This document shows, in pieces, positions 24,042 through 35,552 of a stretch of 64,000 bases of DNA. Source of the DNA: Plantago major (taxonomy: Eukaryota; Streptophyta; Magnoliopsida; Lamiales; Plantaginaceae); NCBI GenBank assembly GCA_026545765.1, contig JAIFAC010000213.1, positions 79,630 to 143,629 of the forward strand, in the 5' to 3' direction. A program made the translations under genes and the position numbers. The first letter of the stretch is position 1. The number at the start of each line of letters is the position of its first letter. Below the pieces are notes generated by a model, which was given only the letters and a program-made list of their open reading frames with translations, was not told the origin of the DNA and ran no database searches.

Positions 24042-26693
24042 GCTCAAAGTTTTGTGCCAGTTGATTTACTCAAGGCTTTCCAGAAGCACGCTCTCAAGAA
24101 ACATCTAAAGTGCTTCAGACAATGGAAGAAACTCAGAAAGGCTGACCTTTCTGAAATAGCACGAGTAATCGACGTCCCAGAAAAGAGAGCAATAGCCCTA
24201 AATCTGGAAGACTACATCCATGCATTGTTCCCAACAGAGTCTTATTCTTTTGCCAATCTGATGCATGAAGACTTCACTCATGAAGTAGCACAAAACTTCT
24301 AGCGATTTCAAACTGTGGATGCTCAAACCAAGAGATGGTAACCCATCCCGTGATTGCCTAGTAAGCTCACTACTTACCCAGCTGAGCAAGAAGAAGTGAA
24401 TGGGAGAATGATTACATTCCCAAATGTGATCAACTTGATTTCAGAAGATGAAGAAGAAATGGACGAGAATGATTATCAAGTACCCCCTTCTGAGCATCCA
24501 AGTCAAGAAAACAAGAAGGATGATGAGGATGATGATCAGAATGATGATCCCCAACCCGAAACGGCGGATTCGTAGTTAGCAAAGGAAGTGCAGAAAAGAC
24601 CACCTCCCAATGCTCGAAGCCCCATCATCATCACCTTCAAAGTCTCATCGAAACCCAACAGCAGGAACGATATACTTGAAGAGATATCCGCCACGAAGTT
24701 CGTGGATTGAACAACTCGTAAAGGTGTCGAAGAAGAAAAGAGAATCAACTTAGAGTGTCAAGCTCTTGTTGATGAAAAGGAAGCCAAAATTCAAAAGCTC
24801 AAAGAAGCTAACACCTGTGAATTGGCGCCCCTAGATGAGCAAAGAAATCTAAAAGATGACATTATTGTCACAATCAATAAATAGATGCCATGGATGACAA
24901 TGATGATGAAGAAGATGATGCCGAGATCGCATCGTAAAGACCTTCTACATCTTCTCGTATACAAGACACTTGATGGAAAGCGTAAAAAGGTTGTCAATCT
25001 GCAAACTATTCAAGAAAAGATACTAAGAGTGATGCCGAAACAACCAAAACTTGATTATCGACGCAGAAGATGAGAGACTTGTCACTCAACACAAGAGAGC
25101 TCTACTTGCTCCTCATATATTCTCTCGCACTAAGTAGTTCAAGAAGTGAAGAGCACCGCGCCGTAAATAGTATCTTTTGGAACTCGTAAAGACACTAATT
25201 GCTCAAGACACGTATGCTAAAATCCATCCCAAGAGATGAAGTCATCGTCATACATTTCAACAGAGCAACCAAAGATAGCTCTCTCTCGTAAAGACCTAGG
25301 GTTGGTCAGGATGAGGATTGTAACAATGCTAATGCAAAGACTCAATGAAGCCACCATGTCGTTTCTACAAGCCAACGCCATTCTTAGGCCACTTGAAGAG
25401 CTCAATGTAAAGGAGCAGAACTGTTAAGGTAACCACGAGTCAAGAAAGAAATCCAAGAATTGGTCAGGGTGCACAATAATCTCCAGAAAAACTTTGACTC
25501 ACTCTCTGAAGCTTATGCCATTATGAGTCAGTCATTCATTACTAAGGGGGAAGAAGAAGAGATGCCTCAGAAAGGCAGAGGAAGAAAGAGAAAACAATCT
25601 ATGCCTCACTCCTCAAGTCAACTCGTCATCAAGAACACTGGAGATGCCCCTGTTGAAGAAGTTGTTCCAGATCAACCAGCCAGAAGGCTTAGAAGTATGG
25701 TCACTAGGGGAACCAAGTCCCTTAGGATCTCGTAAGGAACAACTGTAATAATCTCAAAAAGGAGAAGACCAAGAAGAAGGAGAAGTGAGAGACCAAGAAA
25801 ACTGCAAGCCTCCATTGTTGAACTTCAATATGATGATTAGGATGAATCTGATACAGATGAACATCCACTTCACAAGAGAAGAAGGCAAGCAAGCACCTCA
25901 CAACCTCCTTCGGCAAAGAATGCCTTTGGCACCGTAACTCCTTCCGAAATACCAAGTCAATACAAGGAACTTCCACCAAAGACAAATTTCTCAAGGTGAA
26001 GAAAGGGTTAGAGGATCTCCTGACAGAAGGCCACCCAACAGAAAAGCAAGAAGGGATTCCCAATTTGGCAGAACAAACAGAGAAATTGTTCAAGAAAAGC
26101 CAACTGATGTCCACATTGAATATGTGAAGACGAGTAATGAAGAGTCTTCATATAGGTGCATTCTGAACAAGAGAGGGTATTGGATTCTGGAACTACAACA
26201 TCTACTTGTCAATGATAAGTTTCCAACTCCCATCCTCAACCACATACTGAAATGGAGAGAAGGCAAGCCAGAATTGCTAAAATCTGAGCACCTTCATGCC
26301 TGGCTAAACTTTGAAGTAGAGAAGAGAAACGATGCCAGAAAGATGGACCTCTCCTTCACCCCTTACCTAAAGCCCGATGATGTACACAAGGTACGAAAAT
26401 GGATGGTAGCTACAAAGAAGAAGAACAAACTAGGAGTTTCAACCTATGAGTCATTCTATATGACATTCGATGAATACCTAGATGATATACACTATCCGGA
26501 AGAAATATACAAATATTTCAACCTATCTCACCGCAAGTACCATGCCCGGTCCGGGGAAAATACTGGTCAAACATTTTCCGAGGAAAATCATAAACTTGGC
26601 AAGAGTTACCAAGAAATATGTGATTTGTCCAAAGATGTAACTCTCTCGCAAGGACTCTTTATGACTATGTCAAGAATGCGTAAAAGTGGATGA
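24042..26693 (+). pseudogene. Sirevirus 3' extra region, C-terminal part
   Basis: Starting from the acceptor at 24041, an open piece reads VPVDLLKAFQKHALKKHLKC and runs to 24302. Next come an acidic stretch (24354-24575, ending in a DDEDDDQNDD-type run), basic stretches near 25460-25735, and the longest piece, 26124-26693 (189 residues). That piece is a mixed alpha-type sequence with WILELQHLLVNDKF, HLHAWLNFEVEKRND and YESFYMTFDEYLDDIHYP. I recognise no domain. Frame changes are frequent and many coincide with 'cgtaa' anomalies, so the undamaged protein could be long and continuous. Confidence 0.5.
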
Positions 26694-27100
26694 CTATGTC
26701 GATCGATCCGTAGGGTGTCAAGAACTTGAGGTTTCAACCTAAGTTATTTTGAAGACTTGAAGACTAGTATCTTAGAATGTTTACTTGAGCTTGGACTCTC
26801 CGTTGTTCTAATTTGCTTAGTATGTTTTGTTACTTTTTCTAATCTTGCCGATTGTTTCAATTTCTATCTCGTAAAAGTTGCATCTCACTCAGAACTGCAT
26901 TACTCAAGATCATACTCGTAAACATTATAATAGATGACAACTTATCAAAGAAAGATCACTTCTTGTGATTTGGTTGATGCTTACTTCGCACTTAATTCAA
27001 CTAAAATTGAATATCATTTGAAATGATTAAGGGCGGATTGTTTTCTTCTAGGATTACAAATTTGTAATAGGACTTTAAAAGATAGTCATGGATGACTGAT

Positions 27101-27114
27101 CAAAAGGGGAAATT
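27101..27114 (+). promoter_or_regulatory. Polypurine tract of the copia element
   Basis: CAAAAGGGGAAATT lies directly before the 3' LTR start at 27115, the expected place and composition for the plus-strand primer. Similar G-rich tracts (e.g. 'caggggg', near 23272 and 14472, and 'aaggggg', near 25546) occur elsewhere; Sireviruses are known to carry multiple such tracts. Confidence 0.85.
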
Positions 27115-28516
27115 TGTTAGAATATCTCATAGTATTTTGATCATTCATCACATGTTCTTATCTTTGCCGTAAAGGTGATTAAGTACTCTTAGTTCACTTG
27201 AACATTGTAAAAGAGGAAATCGAGTATGATTAATCTAGTAAATCTTGTACTAGGATTATAGGTCTCGAATGTAATTTTTATTTCCAAGAAGACCATGAAG
27301 ATCAATCCTAGCAATGGAGCTTTTCTGAAGATTACAAGACCGGAGATTGAACAAGATTTATGAAGACACCAAGGTTTAGTCTCACTCGGAAAGACTATGT
27401 CCTTAATTCTTTCATAAGTGCATTTAGTTACTTTTGAAACATGATTCTGGAACATATGACATCATGAGTATGGAGCATGCAAGCCATCAGAAAGGCTAAT
27501 GTATCCGCTGAAGACTACAGACAAGAAATAGTACATGTGCATTAATCAGATCGTAAAAGGCGCTAAAGCACGCCCTCTCGAGATATGAGACAAGGACTTC
27601 GAGTACTCATTTCAAGATAAGTATAGACCAATTTGAATTGTGTCTAACGGATAACATCCCAAAGACTCTCTAATTCATCTATAAATATCACACACTTAGA
27701 TGCTGAGAAATACAACGACCGAAGAACGAACTAACTTGCAAACTTACAATCTTGCAAAGTATTCTCTCAAGCACTCTACTACCCTTTCTGAAAGCTTTCT
27801 GTTGGTTGAAGAATCACTAGTAGTTCTAAGTTGTCCGAACCTTAACAAGAGATTGTTATTCGTGAAAGAGTTGAACTATCGATAACCTTTCAAGCTCATT
27901 CTCCGTAATCGGACATCAATTACTGGGTCAAGAAGAGCGATTGCCATACACCTAACAAGTGTATTAAGTAGTCTTGTTCTATTAGGCTCTCGAAACATAA
28001 TCAAAAGTTATACAAGAAGCCTCTCGACAAACCTTATAACCAACACCATCAAGGCGTGAGTAGAGGAAGTACTTGATTTGGGAAATAAGGAATAACTCCA
28101 AAGTTATCTGAGTAGAGGAAGTACTTAGCTCTAGGAGTCAGAATAACTCGGGGAACATTTGGTTGGGAACCATTTGTTTAGGAATCTTAGAATAGGATTA
28201 TTGTAAGGTGAACTCAATTATCTGTTTCTAGTGAATTCTAGGTCTCATAAAGACCAAAGTGGATTAGTTGAGGATTACGCCACCTCCAGATACCACTATA
28301 CTTGCCGTGTTATTTACCTTCTCAGATTTATCTTTCAACAAAGCACACACACTTACTTATTGTTTCTGCACTTACCTATCTTAAAGTCTTCCGCACTCTG
28401 AATTTAAGTATCAGAACCCCCCCCCCCCCCGGTTTCTGAGAAACTATGTTTATCGACCAAAGTTTAAAAGACTATTCACCCCCTCTAGTTTTTACTTTGC
28501 CGTTATCCGACCAACA
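27115..28516 (+). repeat. 3' LTR of the copia element
   Basis: 1402 bases, TGTTAGAATATC...ACCAACA, pair of 13406-14814. A run of 14 C (near 28417-28430) stands where the other LTR has 'acccc', a probable homopolymer artefact. Confidence 0.93.
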
Positions 28517-28623
28517 CGGACCACTCAAGGTCGGACTAGCTTTGAGTGGCTATCTCACTTTGATGCGCCTAGGACACGCTCTATGGTGCCCTTAACGGAT
28601 TGGACACATATCCGTTATCAACA
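28517..28623 (-). repeat. 3' LTR of element D, right piece
   Basis: Continues the D LTR from the copia insertion site (cggac repeat) to its end ATCAACA at 28623, matching 41070-41175. Confidence 0.9.
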
Positions 28624-28645
28624 TATGTCCCCCCAGTTTCGAAGT
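28624..28645 (-). promoter_or_regulatory. Polypurine tract of element D
   Basis: On the minus strand, ACTGGGGGGACATA runs up to the LTR. Element E has the same feature at 54432-54445 (tatgtccccttagt on the plus strand). It marks the left LTR as D's 3' LTR. Confidence 0.75.
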
Positions 28646-29185
28646 ATCTTAGTAGAAGATAGTTGGTAACTATGAGGGAACAATCGTGTTTGTGGAGCGT
28701 GTCCGAATCGTTAGATAAAGGAAAAAGGAAAAATCCTTTTGTCGGGATCCACGTCCGTGTCCTCGAGAGTTCAATATATCTCTTTCCCTTCCGCCTACAA
28801 CCGAGTTATTACGAATCGACTGTAGATGGAAAAGGTATTTGTATCCTAGATATGTAGTTCGAGTACGCTAGGATCTCGAAGTCTTCCGAGGAAGATCAAG
28901 TAGAGGTTACCTGGGCCAAATATGTGTAATGGTCCCGATGGACCTCAACAAGAAATCAAAGGGTCCAACAAGTTGCCCGTCCGCCCACGGGTAAGATCCC
29001 GAGGGAAACGATGGGACCGTTGATTGGAAAGCCTCAACGGTTGAGATCAAGTGATGTGACTCTGTTGAGCATTAGACGAATGTCTGTTAGCCATTTATTC
29101 GTGAATCAAGATGACCGCTGATTAAAATGATCGACGGTCGCGACTTAAACCTAAGTGATGTGACGCTGGCCTTCCCAATTTGCCC

Positions 29186-29194
29186 TATAAATAG
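29186..29194 (+). promoter_or_regulatory. TATA box of the antisense gene in D
   Basis: TATAAATAG, followed by the start region of the antisense gene. The same box in the same relative place is found in C (43513-43521, minus strand) and E (55001-55008). Conservation in three copies, while the surrounding bases have drifted, supports a real promoter independent of the LTR. Confidence 0.7.
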
Positions 29195-29383
29195 TTAAAG
29201 CGATCGGTCACTTTCACACTTTAGCTAAATTGAAACTCGAGCAATCTTCAAGCAATTCAAACAAAGAAGATCGATCCGATCAACTCGAACTTGTAAGACT
29301 TTGGCTGTCCAAATTGAGATCAGAACCTCGAGCACAATCCCAACTCTAGCGCTCGCTGAACTTTCCAAATTGAATATTAACAA

Positions 29384-29868
29384 GTAAGTACCCTCATTTT
29401 TGTTAATGTTGCTTGTACTTGCTACACGCCTTTGCATGTCTAGTGTATCCTTCCTTGTCGCCTGTGATTGCGCTTGTTTTTAGTAATAGGCTCTTGCGAT
29501 ACATTTGGTCGAGATGCTAGTTGATGTGTTTCTTTTTCATGCTTATAATATGCCAATTTTCCTCACTGATGCCTTGTACTTTTGTTTGGTACGTCCTGTC
29601 CGACACAACCCCTCTTGACAATGCATGCTTACTTGATGACAAACTGATATGGGTTGTGGCATACGTCCGTAAATTGTTTCTTTTATTGCCGTGCCGTAAG
29701 GGGCAGATCGTGGTGCCATTGGCACAGCTTTGTGTGCTAGGGCTTTGGGGCCCCTGTTTGTATAGAAAATCTGAGGGTTTAAACTTTTTTACCTCTGGAC
29801 TTAATAAGACATATAAACGAACTCTCGGACAATAACAATCATCGCTTCGATCCGCTTCCTTCGCCTAG
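29384..29868 (+). other. 5'-UTR intron of the antisense gene in D
   Basis: Donor CAA|GTAAGTAC at 29384 and acceptor CGCCTAG|G at 29868; the ATG follows at 29870. C has the same borders (43331 down to 42622, minus strand) and so does E (55195-55694). The intron is about 485 bases here, 500 in E and 710 in C. Borders are conserved while lengths vary, as expected of a spliced intron. Confidence 0.7.
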
Positions 29869-29869
29869 G

Positions 29870-32660
29870 ATGTCCGGGAGTGATAGTCAAAACGTTCACG
29901 AGGCGCGGGATTACCATGATGGAGTATATTCGGGCGGTGAATCCGCGGGCGTGAGCGTGTCCGTAGAAGATTATCTCGTGGATGTCTTATCGTCTAGAGA
30001 TTCTGACACCAGGCATGGAACCCATGATGTAGTCAATCCTCCGACGGACCAAAGGGTCAAGAAGATGTTAATGAGGCGAGATCGTTAGTCCAATCTCGGA
30101 CTATAGGCGTGTGGGAGAGCTCAGATCCGAATGAGCCTCAAATTGAACGTGAGGGCGACAATGGCATGAGGCGATGATGTGGAGATGTTTGAGGCTGGAG
30201 TGGAGGACCGTGTTGTGGTGGAGACAGGTCCGTCCAACCCTGGTACATCTGGGAGACCTGATGGTGGTAAAGAGGAGGAAGAAGGCGGAGAAGAAGAAGG
30301 TGAAGATGGGGAGGAAGAAGAGGAAGGTTCTCCCGATGTTCGTCCCCAGAGAGGTGCCGCCGTCGGGTTGTTTGCACTGCCGCCTGGCCAATCCAGCCTT
30401 CCGTTAGTTGAATGCCATGGTGCCAAGGCGGCGAGGATCAAATTTCCTCATCCCACGTCCGCAGTGGTGATAGCAGATGAATTTGGAGAGCTAAACGCGG
30501 ACGGGCTTCTTCCTACCTGTCCATCGAGGGTCAGACCTGAGGAGATTCCAGAATGGAGGCGAAAATGGGAGATCCCCGAGTCCGTAGAAATAATGATCCC
30601 TGATCCTGGGCATGCATTCTATAACCCACCCGCTGGGTATATGTGCGTGCACGAGGTGGCCTTCTCCTGCGGATGGAAGATCCCCATTGCCACAGAACTA
30701 AAGAACATTCTGAACCATATTGGTATAGGTCCGAGTCAGGTTATCCCCAAGTCCCTGGGTAACCTCATTTGTTTTGTAATTTTTTGTAAGAAGAAGGCGT
30801 ATGTTGAATTTCGAGAACTTTAGGCAGCTTTTCCACGCTTTTAGTCCGGGAATCCTTTTTACACCTTTATGAATAGGAAACCCTATAACTTCATTTCGAC
30901 TCCATCTCGCCGTCAATGGTCGAAATGGTGGGATAGGTACATTTTGTACCGGATGGCTTTAAAGCCGTGGATGTCCAAGAGATGAGGGAACGATGGGGCT
31001 ACCCAAAATTCCTAAGGAGAGTATCCTCGATTGGTGCCCGCTCAAGAACGTTGTTCGGGTGGCGAGATCCACAAGAAGAATGATCCGCTTATTTACCCGC
31101 TCCACGGACTAATTTGTCACCACGCCATATCTATGCGGACCGACTGCCGTGGAAGTCAGAGGAAAGACAGATTTCAGTAAGGAGTCTAACTTATGATTTG
31201 TGCAGCTCCGTGTTTTGAATGTCTCGTTATGAATTTTCTCATCTCCGATATTCCTGTTGTTTTTCAGTTATTCGTCCGCGTTCTGAAATGTTTACATTGC
31301 TATGTAGCTCACTGGTTCGACTATATCATGTCGACACTCGCTGAAAAGAAGAGGCAGCAAAGAGAGCAACAATCTCTGGAGGTTGCCGCTGGTCAGAGGA
31401 CCAAGACTATCAACACGTCCGCTGGTCTTCCTATGGGATATCCCAAGAATGCGGCAGTGTTCGCCGCAGAAGAGGAGAGGCGGAACAAGTGAGAAGATCC
31501 GCAAGCCATCGGTGCTCGACAGGCAAAGCCTCACATTTCGAGCGCCATCGCCTCCAGCCAACCGCCGGATCCGCCAAGAAGAAGTGTTTATGCGGGATGC
31601 CATAACGTCTGGGCGGAAGAGGAGAGCTCCCACAGAGGCATCCCAAGCAAGCAAGAGGCCGCCATTCTACCGATCACCAAGCCGCCTCGACAAGGAGTAT
31701 GCGATGCTCGCGACTTCCCGAGGTTGAGCGGGTCGGTGGCCTCAATGTACTATATCAGCAGGTTCGTGATCTTCTAATGGTTTTCTCATTATGTTCTTAT
31801 GACAAGCATACAACTTATGTTTATATGGATTCTTTGCACTGATGCTTCATCCGAGCCATGCAGTGGAAAGCTAGTGAGTGGGCTACCATTGAGCAAGAGT
31901 TGTTCAAGGCCATGGCCAGTTCCGCGGATGAGGCCGAAAAAGTGAAGCAGTTGGAGATGCAGCTGAAGGAGCATGAGGTGAAGTTCCATAAGTCAAGACT
32001 AGCCGAGGCAATCAAGGCGACTTGATCGGTGAGGGTTTCACCTGTAAATCAATGAGAGCCTTCCGAGATATGAAGGATTACCCGCCGGAAGACCTCCAAT
32101 ACGCTGCCTCGAGGCGGGCCGAGATTTCATGAAGTCGGATTCTTTCAAGTTCTTCATGGCGGACAAGTCCGACGAATCTCGGCTGAATGGGTTCTTCGCT
32201 GCCATCGGTCAACTACAGTCCAAGGGGTTACTTCATCAAGATTTTAATTTGAAGGCGGAAGGTTAAACCTTCGCGGATGCTAACGGCGTGGAAGTTCCCG
32301 TGATGTTGTCTCGACGACCGGTTGGCCGCATGAAGTTTGCGGATCTTGTCACCGAGGAAGGTGAATCGAGATCAAGAACGGTGGACCCTTCCTCCCGGCG
32401 TGTGCCGATGCCTTACAAAGGTGTGTTTCATCCCGCTTGAGAATTACCGCTTTCTCAAGGACCGTATTACATGCCTTCCCGGTAGTTGGTCTTGTCAAGA
32501 TTTCAACTGCTCGAGCTCATGAAGCCCTTGTCGCCTAAGTCGCCGCCAACTCGCTTCATCGCCGATCCGCCTTGCATTGAGAATCGGGTCCGAGCCAACC
32601 CAATCCTCAAAGAAGGATATGGGTATGCTTCAGAAACTTATGTAATGTCTTGAATCGCAT
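29870..32660 (+). pseudogene. Tat-element antisense gene 1 (PF04195-like 'putative gypsy type transposon' protein)
   Basis: Runs opposite to D's gag-pol. It starts MSGSDSQNVHEARDYHDGVY, has a strongly acidic stretch (30260-30340, Glu/Gly repeats), then the conserved domain at 30410-30960: IPESVEIMIPDPGHAFYNPP, GYMCVHEVAFSCGW, IPKSLGNLICFVIFCKK, with further pieces after a frame change near 30800. A probable intron follows (donor GTAAGG at 31177, acceptor at 31267 or 31307). The next block starts near MSTLAEKKRQQREQQSLEVA (31328), and another candidate intron lies at about 31762-31863. The last part is alpha-helical and charged. Extra antisense ORFs of this kind are known in Tat elements (e.g. 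Grande); their function is unknown. Stops at 30086 and 31490 and frame changes break this copy, perhaps partly by consensus error. Confidence 0.78.
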
Positions 32661-32950
32661 CTCCTCGTGCTATGGAACGTTGCTGTTTTGAACAATGCCG
32701 CTTATTTTTTATCCGCATTTAATTGTCTCTAAAACAATATTTCGTAATTTCGAGTTATTGCCGCTTCGCTTTTATTTGCTTCCGCTCATCGCTCAGATGC
32801 TTAACTATCATAAAACACACCTTTGGGATGCGTGATTCTTCTAGAAGGAAGAAAGGTGAAGCGTTGAATTTGTTATTATTATCAAGGCCCCATCATCTTC
32901 CGAGCCGCCGATGAGTGACACGTGTTGAGATCGTACGGGTTTGTCACCAC

Positions 32951-33425
32951 TATAAATAAGAAAGGGTAAGTGCCCTTTTCATCAAGGTACTTTTTAACCC
33001 TTTCTCCTAATCGCATAACCCTATCCTTCCGTAAAGTGCGCCCAAATGTCCGCCGCAACCAGAGAACAAGCGAGCAAGCTGTGCATCGTGCTTTACATTG
33101 CTTCAGACGCTCCGCCTGTGTTTGAACGCTCACACTGGGTGGATCAGGCTCATGGGTCAAGCATCCCCATATTATCCCGAAAGGGGACCGCGATGACCCA
33201 ATCATCCTCGACTTCGAAGGGGACCCTCCTCCGTGTCCGGGTATAGTTAGTGGGCTAGCCGCAGAAAGGGAGCGGATTGTGAAGATGATCCGCAGGAGGA
33301 TCAGAATGCAGCAGCAGGCTCAAGAAGCTCGTGGTGGTGGCTCTAATCTCGTGGCTCCACTGGGATCCGCTGAGAGAACAAGGCGGCTATGCCCCGTTAA
33401 AATATGTATGGTCCTCGACCTTATA
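32951..33425 (+). pseudogene. Second small antisense ORF of D with its own TATA box
   Basis: TATAAATAAG at 32951 is followed by an ATG at 33046 (MSAATREQASKLCIVLY...). The open frame ends at 33244, but an alternative frame stays open to about 33425 (FEGDPPPCPGIVSGLAAERE, basic afterwards), which suggests a frameshift. Element E repeats the layout (TATAAATA at 58577, ATG at 58691). Product unknown. Confidence 0.5.
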
Positions 33426-34179
33426 ATTTGTAACCTCCGCATAGCTTGACTTTATATTTTAATATTTGACCGATTTCAAAATTTCCTGCTCTCCCACTCT
33501 CTCCAAGGCCAAATTTTGTCGACTCGCATGTATTACAAAATCGACTAGCAATTAGCTTGATGGGCCCGCCAGGTTGGATGACTCAAGTGATCCAGTCTCA
33601 GGCCCAATGTTGAAGTTGACCTGTTGGCGTGGTGGACGCTGATTGGTCGGGGTGTCCTATATAAAGACACAGCCCAAGCCTCAAGAAACCGCTCAAGCCG
33701 ATCTCAAAATTCCCCTTCTTCTGTCTTTGTCGATCTGATTTGTAGGCCTCTATTCCTTTCTTCCGACCTCCTTTAGTAGCTCAATCTCTCTTGAATTGGT
33801 TACGCTTTCCTAATTTCAAGAGAGTTCGAGTCTCTAAAGATGGTTTTCGCGTAAAACTCGATTGTTTCAACTTGTTCACGCTGCTTGTTTCACGGTATTT
33901 CACTCGCATTGACCGGATTCCTATTGCCAACAAAGATTTTATCACGCTTTCGCATGCGTATATCATGGTGTTTCTCCCGAGACTTTCTATGTAGACCGTG
34001 CACCATATCGCATGTCCGCATAAAGATCCGAGATTTGCATCATACGCAAGATTTTTGTACACTTGGTTCGCATGTATGAATAGAATTCATTATGTCTTTT
34101 CTTGTTACCATGTCCGATAAATTCAATTTAATCAAAGATAAAAGTTGCATCGATTTGACGGAAATTCGCCATAACTTGT
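33426..34179 (+). other. Spacer between antisense genes and integrase in D, with a third TATA-like site
   Basis: No coding support. TATATAAAG at 33658-33666 is followed by 'acacagcccaag'; E has TATAAAAG at 59390-59397 followed by 'acacgaccaag' in the same context. A plus-strand promoter here would send transcripts antisense into the integrase and RT region. The ORFs around 33781-34079 lie on both strands and look accidental. Confidence 0.45.
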
Positions 34180-35540
34180 AGCATGGCCAAAGACAAAAGG
34201 ATAATAAAACAGAATCAAGTGAGTTCCGTATGATAAAAAGTTGAGGTTCAAAACATTCGCATACCGGCAAAAACCCGCTTAATCCGGCCCCACGCCAGAA
34301 ACTTTTGAAGATTTCTGCTCTGTACGCTTTGAGAGAGTGTCCGTGTTCGCCTTCCACCAGAATTCCCGCCACTCGCCTCCGACAATCTTGTAGGTCCTTC
34401 CCACTTGGGCTCGAAGTTTTCCAACGTGGCTCAAGATGTCGGCCCAAGAAAGTACTAAGTCTCCGACCGCAAGTTTTTTGCCCGAACATTCTCATAGGCC
34501 GTCTGCCGCTGTTTGATACCGTGAATATTAGCCAATGCTTCGTTTCTTTTGTTCCAAAGATATCTAAGTCAAATGTCCGAGCTTTATGATTGCTTAATCA
34601 TTAAACTCTTGGACTCGTGATAGTCTCGACCGCAATTTCCACCCAGTATGATCGCTTCGAGCCATAAACCGAGCAAATGGGGTTTCTAGTTGCAATTGCA
34701 ATGTATGATGGGCCCATAGTACGCCATCCAGTCGTCCGCCCATTTTCTTGGGAAGTTCTCAAACGCTTCCGTGATTTTGACTATTGTCTTGTTTGTGGAT
34801 TCAAATTTCGACCATTAGCTTGTGGGTATCCGGATGTGAAACGTTGTTCGATTTTGAAGGAGGCAAGCCATTCCTCGAGCCTCATCGCCGAGAATTGAGC
34901 GCCATATCCGAGACTAGAACTTTGGTAGTCAAGCGGCAAATGATGTTCTTCCAAATGAAGGTCCGCACTCGACTTTCCGTGATAGTTGCTACAGCCTCCG
35001 TTTCCACCCACTTGGTAAAATATTCCACCGCCACAATGAGGAATTTCTTCTGTTGGGTACCCCTCGGAAATGGTCCGACAATATCGATGCCCCACTGATC
35101 AAACGGACATGCTATGATTGACGGAATCATAGGGTTCGTCGGACGATGTGGGATGTTCGTGTAATATTGGCAATCATGACATCTCCGGGCGTGGTCGGCG
35201 GAATCCTTATCAATGGTAGGCAAGTAGTAGCCTTGTCAGATGATTTTCCGGCAAGAGCCTCACCCCTGAATGACTCCTACAGCTCTGGTATCTCTTTCAA
35301 AGACGGTTTGTGCTTCCTGTGGGTTCAAACATCTCAGGTGAGTCCCGGCAAAAGATCTCTTGTACAAATCGTTACCCAGTATAAAGTATCTATTTGCTCG
35401 GCATTGCACACTCCTTGATTCTTTCGGATCGACTGGCAAAGACCCATCCTTGAGATAGTTAAAAATGTTAGTCATCCAATTTCTTCCTGTGTCAACTATC
35501 ATGATCGCCGAATTTGGACTCATGACGGATGAGTAATTAA
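34180..35540 (-). pseudogene. Ty3/gypsy integrase of element D
   Basis: Minus-strand pieces in order: 35523-35260 with the zinc-binding region (YFILGNDLYKRSFAG, LRCLNPQEA); 35223-34882 with CHDCQYYTN, then the core WGIDIVGPFPRG and FLIVAVEYFTKWVE. After a frame change come GAQFSA and FTSGYPQANGRN. The C-terminal part (34495-34180) is in another frame, with remains of the usual 'GDLVLRR'-type motif. The second catalytic Asp falls in a broken spot. Function: integration of the element cDNA. Confidence 0.82.
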
Positions 35541-35552
35541 TGGTGAGTAGGA

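Larger units (their letters stand above)
13406..28516 (+). mobile_element. Ty1/copia Sirevirus-like retrotransposon
   Basis: This 15.1-kb element has 1.4-kb LTRs (13406-14814 and 27115-28516). The order gag, protease, integrase, RT, RNase H on the plus strand defines Ty1/copia. A long extra coding-like region of more than 5 kb follows pol, as in Sireviruses with an env-like ORF. The TSD is tggac (13401-13405)/cggac (28517-28521); the unoccupied site in the D 5' LTR (41065-41085) reads cggac, so the left copy has changed. Many frames are broken, though part of this may be consensus error. Confidence 0.92.

Noticed and set aside
21601..26693. A true retroviral-type envelope protein in the copia element
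   Set aside because: The position fits the Sirevirus env-like gene, but I see no convincing signal peptide, fusion peptide or transmembrane segment, so only a positional label is given.
30101..30441. Ser/Pro/His-rich ORFs on the minus strand
   Set aside because: They are the antisense of the acidic Glu/Gly coding stretch of the D antisense gene.
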